10,752 nt of DNA, taken from the NCBI GenBank assembly GCA_903892365.1, contig CAITIF010000222.1, positions 1 through 10,752 of the forward strand, read 5' to 3'. Every line of letters starts with the position of its first letter. Position 1 is the first letter of the stretch. The translations under genes were made by a program, and so were the position numbers. The notes below the pieces were generated by a model, which had not been told where the DNA came from, searched no databases, and saw nothing but the letters and a program-made list of their open reading frames with translations. Source of the stretch: an uncultured Pirellula sp. (lineage in GTDB: Bacteria > Planctomycetota > Planctomycetia > Pirellulales > Pirellulaceae). Below are positions 6,751 to 10,752 of the stretch, one piece after another.

Positions 6751-9700
6751 TGATCCCCAAGTTTGATTTATTCTTGTTGTCCTCAACAAAACGGTTAGGC
6801 ACTTTCTCCAGAAAGCAACCGAGCCGTATTGGTTTGCTTTTGCTTGTTTTGATGAGCATGTGCGCACATGCGCGTGAAAACAATCCGGAAGATGCTGGAG
6901 AAGGCTCTTCGATCAATACCAAGTTGGGCTCGCTGTTGCTGGCCAATGGAGATGTATATCGAGGGGAGATTGCGTTAGGGAAAGATGTTAGCGGCAAGCT
7001 GGTTTGGAAATGCCCTGCATTCATGGGTGATTTGGTCTTTCCTTGGTCAGCGGTAGAGCGAGTGTCGCAGCCTGCTTCGCCAAGCGAAACCCAATTGGCA
7101 AACACCGACGCTCAAGGGATCGCGAATCAAGAATTCGTGTTCGAGCTTCACAATGGAGAAACGTTCTCTGGGCAATGGTCCGATTTGACCGCCGATCACG
7201 TGGCGGTACGGAGCCCGTGGGCTGGCGTCCAGCAATTGCCTCGCTCGGATCTTCGAAGCATTTTAAGAGCCATTCCGGCGTCCGCTTCCGACACGGGGAT
7301 TTTGCAACCCGACAAGTGGAAGCAGATGGTGCCAGCCATCAAACCGAACGGACGAAGCAAGTGGTTTTCTCGTTCGGGGGCCATGGAAACAGAAACGGCT
7401 GGAACCGCAATATCGCAACCCGTATTCCTACCGGATCTGGCAGCGATCGATCTCGATGTTACGTGGGAACAGGCGGCTCCAAACTGGATGTTGACGGTGG
7501 GCGAACCAAGGCGGTTAGAACTGCATTTTCGAAAACTTGAAACTCGAAATATGATCTCGATCACCATGTTGGTAGATGACGAGACTTCGGCAGACATCGC
7601 GACATCCTTGATTTCTAGCGAAGGCGTATCGAGCATCTCGCTGCGCATCCTTTGTGATTCGAATCGCGGACGATTTGTTTTGCTAAAAGGTGGGACCGCG
7701 ATCGCTCAAATCAAGATGGCTAAGGCTGTGCGGCTCAATGGAAACCGTAGCTTGACGTTCACCAACATCGGCTCCGGGCGACTGTCGCTTCGTGAACTAA
7801 AGGTTTACACGTCTATATTTTCTGCTCCTTCGATTCCGGATCCAAAGAATAAAGATCCAGAAGACAACCAGATTCGTTCGGTCGAGACGCTTTTGAAAAC
7901 CGGCGAAACCTATTTGGGTGTACCAACGGGATTTGATCGTTCCAATGGAACGTTTGGATTCGAGCAAACATCCATCGACTTGGGACGTGTTGCAGTGGAT
8001 CAAGTATCGCGCATCGAATTTCCGTCACGCCAAGAATCAGATTCACCCAACCCATCGAATCCACCGATCGATCCTCTGTACCAACTGGATCTGCGCTCGG
8101 GAGCTCGCTATTCGGGGCAGTCGATTCAGATGATGGGAGGCAACATCGCGTTGGAATTGGTTCAAGCGAAAGTTCGAGTCAGTATTCCAGTTTCGGAAAT
8201 CGTTTCGATTGGCATCAACGGAAATCGCGTTAAGCCGGACGCGAGCGCTGTATCTGAGAACGCTGTATCTGAGAACGCTGTATCTGAGAACGCTGTATCT
8301 GCGAACGCTGTATCTGCGAACGCTACACCTGCGAACGCTGAACCGGCGAATCCCTCTCCGTTTGAAGCCTCCCCTATGAAGCTCTCAAGTCCTTGGGGAA
8401 CAAGCTTGGGCCGGATCGATAAGGTCGATGTTGTGCCGGCCAACGCAGGGAACGAACCAAGAAAGTCGCTGTTTTGGAAACCATTGCTTGCAGAAGGTTC
8501 TTGCGCGTTGGCTAGCAGCTTGTCTGGGACTATTGACCCGGTGGCTGCAAGTGCCGGCCCTGCCAAGCCCGCTCGGTCTGCCTATGGCCAGATAAGCAAA
8601 ACCCAGAAAGAGCCGGTTGAGGGGCGGTCTCTTCGGGCAGACGAGCCATCCCTGTTTCTCACCAATGGGGATTGTTTTCCAGCAATCATCAAGTCTTTAG
8701 ACGAAATGCAAACAGTCTTTCATTCGACCATGTTTGAAGGGACGAAAATCAACAATGAGCTCATTCGAGGCATTCGAGTGCTGGCTCATGCTGGAATGGA
8801 GCAATTGGATAGTGGTGCACAAAAGAAATTGCTGACGTTGCCTCGCATGCAACGCAGCAATCCTCCGACGCATTTGATTGTTGCACGCCAGGGGGATGCC
8901 ATTCGTGGAAGACTGAAAAGCATCAACGATGACTTTGCAGTACTGGAGGTGCGAGGTTCGGACAGATCCATCATGATGAAGACGATCGCCGAGATTATTT
9001 GGCTGATCGAAGCACCGGAGGTGGTTCCGTTGACGGGGCAAAATCCAGAGTCATCCACCAGCGAAACAGAAAAGAGCGAAACTGAAACGAGTCGAGCTGA
9101 ATCGAGTGAACCCCAGAAGAGAGAAGCGGCAATCTCGAATGCGAGTGAGGCATTGGAAGAGCTCCAGTGTCAGGCGTTGTTTGATACGGGGGCGCGTATT
9201 AGCATGGTTCCATCATCGATCAGCGATAACATTCTATCGGGTATGCATCCGCAGTTAGGTGCATGTCAAATTGACCTAGCTTCGGTAAATCGACTTGTTC
9301 TAGGAGATGCGATCGCGGCTGAGGCGACCAAGAGCCGATTCGGAAAGTGGAAGCTAGAGAATGCTCCCGATCCCAAGTTCGTAAACGATCTGGATGATCC
9401 CGACGCACAGTCCAAGGGTGGAAGCGGCAACGGTATGAGTCCGCAATTGGAAGGCTTGGTGGGGGCGATAGCTCCCGCTTTTGAATTGCCTCTTTTGGAA
9501 GGTGATCGTATTCGATTGGAGGACTTGCGAGGGAAGATTGTGGTGCTCGACTTTTGGGCAACTTGGTGTGGCCCTTGCATTGCTTCCCTTCCGAAACTGA
9601 ACGAGATTGCTCAGGAGTATCGGGGTGCTAACGTCCAGCTGATTGCTGTCAATATTGAACAGAAGCCGTCGGAGATTAAGTCCATGCTGGGCAAGTTGGA

Positions 9701-9887
9701 AATCAAGCCAACCGTTGCGCTCGATTCCGATGGAGCGGTTGCTAGGGCATACTTTGCGGAAGCGATTCCGCAGACGGTCATTATTGATGCCAACGGTAAG
9801 ATCGTGAAAATCGTGGTAGGCGGGGGCGAAGATGCGGAGAAACAAATCCGATCGACGTTAGATTCACTGATCCAAGTAAAGTACTGA
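6750..9887 (+). CDS. Exported multi-beta-repeat protein with C-terminal TlpA/ResA-like thioredoxin domain
   Basis: I place the start at the ATG at 6750, which shares one base with the previous stop (TAATG); an in-frame ATG at 6594 lies deep inside the upstream gene and is rejected. The product is 1045 residues. A basic n-region (to R26) and a hydrophobic core (27-40, ending MCAHA) form a signal peptide. Seven roughly 46-residue beta repeats, each with a hydrophobic strand, a turn Gly followed by D, E or A and a closing strand, occur at about 61-106, 128-174, 377-424, 443-489, 633-678, 707-754 and 806-852; they suggest small SH3/Sm-like barrels. Residues 190-355 look like a concanavalin/laminin-G-type sandwich. 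The C-terminal domain (about 903-1040) is a thioredoxin of the TlpA/ResA type: FWATWCGPC with C940 and C943, a DSDG segment and cis-proline P1007 in AIPQTVII. Known family members reduce or oxidise disulfides outside the cytoplasm; a substrate is not evident and no DsbD/CcdA partner is present here. Linkers at 499-533 and 764-795 are low-complexity. Confidence 0.9.
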   Translation: MIPKFDLFLLSSTKRLGTFSRKQPSRIGLLLLVLMSMCAHARENNPEDAGEGSSINTKLGSLLLANGDVYRGEIALGKDVSGKLVWKCPAFMGDLVFPWSAVERVSQPASPSETQLANTDAQGIANQEFVFELHNGETFSGQWSDLTADHVAVRSPWAGVQQLPRSDLRSILRAIPASASDTGILQPDKWKQMVPAIKPNGRSKWFSRSGAMETETAGTAISQPVFLPDLAAIDLDVTWEQAAPNWMLTVGEPRRLELHFRKLETRNMISITMLVDDETSADIATSLISSEGVSSISLRILCDSNRGRFVLLKGGTAIAQIKMAKAVRLNGNRSLTFTNIGSGRLSLRELKVYTSIFSAPSIPDPKNKDPEDNQIRSVETLLKTGETYLGVPTGFDRSNGTFGFEQTSIDLGRVAVDQVSRIEFPSRQESDSPNPSNPPIDPLYQLDLRSGARYSGQSIQMMGGNIALELVQAKVRVSIPVSEIVSIGINGNRVKPDASAVSENAVSENAVSENAVSANAVSANATPANAEPANPSPFEASPMKLSSPWGTSLGRIDKVDVVPANAGNEPRKSLFWKPLLAEGSCALASSLSGTIDPVAASAGPAKPARSAYGQISKTQKEPVEGRSLRADEPSLFLTNGDCFPAIIKSLDEMQTVFHSTMFEGTKINNELIRGIRVLAHAGMEQLDSGAQKKLLTLPRMQRSNPPTHLIVARQGDAIRGRLKSINDDFAVLEVRGSDRSIMMKTIAEIIWLIEAPEVVPLTGQNPESSTSETEKSETETSRAESSEPQKREAAISNASEALEELQCQALFDTGARISMVPSSISDNILSGMHPQLGACQIDLASVNRLVLGDAIAAEATKSRFGKWKLENAPDPKFVNDLDDPDAQSKGGSGNGMSPQLEGLVGAIAPAFELPLLEGDRIRLEDLRGKIVVLDFWATWCGPCIASLPKLNEIAQEYRGANVQLIAVNIEQKPSEIKSMLGKLEIKPTVALDSDGAVARAYFAEAIPQTVIIDANGKIVKIVVGGGEDAEKQIRSTLDSLIQVKY
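8247..8351 (+). repeat. In-frame 15-base tandem repeat, seven units
   Basis: Seven consecutive 15-base units start at 8247, 8262, 8277, 8292, 8307, 8322 and 8337. The first three are identical (GCTGTATCTGAGAAC), the next two are identical to each other and differ from these by one base (GAG to GCG), and the last two are progressively diverged. They encode AVSEN three times, AVSAN twice, then ATPAN and AEPAN, forming a flexible linker (residues 500-534) between the fourth and fifth beta repeats. Identical codons across units point to recent slippage or unequal recombination, not selection on the amino acids alone. Confidence 0.95.
9060..9089 (+). repeat. Second in-frame 15-base duplication, two units
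   Basis: AGCGAAACAGAAAAG at 9060-9074 is followed by AGCGAAACTGAAACG at 9075-9089, with 13 of 15 bases identical. They encode SETEK and SETET in a Ser/Glu/Thr-rich linker just before the seventh beta repeat. The sequence then decays into similar GAA/AGT-rich triplets up to about 9110. The unit length equals that of the repeat at 8247-8351, but the sequence is unrelated. Confidence 0.7.
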
Positions 9888-9892
9888 TGCGA

Positions 9893-10752
9893 TCAAACCT
9901 GTTCCAGGTACTTTTTGATCTCGTGGGTGACCGAGAGCCAGTCGCCGATTTTCTCTTGGCGGAACAGACTTAGCGTTGGGTACCAAGGGCTATCGATTCG
10001 ATGTTGCAGCCATCGCCAGTCGGGCGTGAATCCCAGCATGACACACGTTGGCATGCCCAGAGCACCCGCAAGGTGAGCCATCGATGTGTCGCTTGTCACC
10101 ACGTAATCCAAGTGATGGATAATGGCTGCGGTGTCCATGAAGGCTCCGCTGCTTTTGTCGATATCATTGGGGAGACAAGCTATTGGTTTGGTGCCCGCCC
10201 AGGTCTTCAATTGCTCGGTTCCGTGACCTTGCTGAAGAGAAATCAATTGCACGCCTTCGATGTCGGCGAGCGGCGCTAGGGCAGAAAGTGGAACGGATCG
10301 GAACATGTCCGCTTGATGATCCGGATTTCCTTGCCAGACGATGCCGATTCGGCGATTGGAAGGTGGCAATGACTTTGCAAAAACATTTCCCCAATAATCG
10401 ATCAGACGGTCCGGGACTTGGATGTACGGCACTTCTTTCGGCATATTGGTGTCGTTGATCTTTAGAACTTTTGCGACGTCCAACAAGGAACAGTGGTAGT
10501 CGAACGTTTGATCGAGAGGCAGCGAATTGGGTACGAGTTGATTGATACCCTTGCAACCTTGCAGTAGAGCGAGGAGGGCAGGTTGGATATGAACAATAGT
10601 CGTGGCGCCAAGATCTTGGAGCGACTTGGCGAATCGGATGAAGTGAATTGTGTCTCCAAGCCCTTGTTCACAGTAGAGAAGAACTTTTTTTCCTTCCAAA
10701 GGTTGCCCGGTCCACTTCGGTTTGGAGTAATTATGTTGGATGGCTTCAAGGC
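9893..10752 (-). CDS. Glycosyltransferase, family-9-like / TPR-linked type, C-terminal part (N-terminus beyond window)
   Basis: The minus-strand frame is open from the right window edge to a TGA at 9893-9895, giving 285 visible residues; the true start is outside. The frame also continues upstream of the TTG at 10697-10699 through PKWTGQPLEGKK, which fits the family, so TTG is not the start. Visible motifs are CEQGLGDTIHFIRF (nucleotide-sugar-binding-like Gly-rich loop, visible residues 27-40), RIGIVWQGNPDHQADMFRSV (134-152), a TSDTSMAHLAGALGMP stretch (219-234) with D221 and H226, and the end segment FTPDWRWLQHRIDSPWYPTL. This set is characteristic of the GT-B glycosyltransferases related to family 9 heptosyltransferases, which in many bacteria follow N-terminal TPR repeats. 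Such enzymes transfer sugars to proteins or envelope glycans; the acceptor cannot be told. It has no membrane segment in the visible part. It converges on the five-gene cluster with five bases between stop codons. Confidence 0.9.
   Translation of the reverse strand, partial: LEAIQHNYSKPKWTGQPLEGKKVLLYCEQGLGDTIHFIRFAKSLQDLGATTIVHIQPALLALLQGCKGINQLVPNSLPLDQTFDYHCSLLDVAKVLKINDTNMPKEVPYIQVPDRLIDYWGNVFAKSLPPSNRRIGIVWQGNPDHQADMFRSVPLSALAPLADIEGVQLISLQQGHGTEQLKTWAGTKPIACLPNDIDKSSGAFMDTAAIIHHLDYVVTSDTSMAHLAGALGMPTCVMLGFTPDWRWLQHRIDSPWYPTLSLFRQEKIGDWLSVTHEIKKYLEQV

Noticed and set aside
9183..9215. FDTGARISM motif (residues 811-819), resembling the DTG active site of retropepsin-like aspartic proteases
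   Set aside because: The segment aligns with the other six beta repeats, where the same turn reads NGD, NGE, TGE, SGA, NGD or QGD, so DTGA is best explained as the turn of the seventh repeat. No further protease motif is seen.

Overview
The window looks like chromosomal DNA of a planctomycete (Planctomycetota), most likely of the Pirellulaceae/Rhodopirellula type. I infer this from protein style, not from a marker gene: a giant membrane-anchored coiled-coil protein with a Pro/Gln linker, exported helical proteins with LTxxQ-like motifs, an exported prenyltransferase-fold protein, and a secreted multidomain protein ending in a thioredoxin domain. There is no rRNA, tRNA, insertion sequence, CRISPR array or phage gene.

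Layout. Bases 1-216 (minus strand) hold the N-terminal part of a small conserved-type protein that runs off the left edge. Bases 217-503 are a divergent intergenic region; a sigma70-like promoter overlapped by inverted repeats sits at about 427-469. Bases 504-9887 are one tightly packed plus-strand cluster of five genes, probably an operon: (1) a 1094-residue inner-membrane protein with coiled coils; (2) and (3) two exported helical proteins of 317 and 314 residues that look like diverged paralogues; (4) a 358-residue exported prenyltransferase/squalene-cyclase-fold protein; (5) a 1045-residue exported protein with seven short beta repeats, a probable concanavalin/laminin-G-like segment and a C-terminal TlpA/ResA-type thioredoxin domain. 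The junctions are a 4-base overlap, a 14-base overlap, a 4-base gap and a 1-base overlap, so the five proteins are probably translationally coupled. Bases 9893-10752 (minus strand) carry the C-terminal part of a glycosyltransferase of the family-9/TPR-linked type; it converges on the operon with only five bases between the two stop codons.

How the genes may work together (inference). Every product of the five-gene cluster has a membrane anchor or export signal, so the cluster probably builds or maintains something in the planctomycete cell envelope or periplasm: a membrane scaffold, two helical partners, a toroidal alpha-helical protein and a redox-active thioredoxin on a large beta-repeat stalk. 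No gene gives a defined substrate or reaction, apart from disulfide chemistry for the thioredoxin domain and sugar transfer for the neighbouring glycosyltransferase. The large last gene also carries an in-frame 15-base tandem repeat (seven units) and a second, two-unit 15-base duplication, both in linkers between domains.
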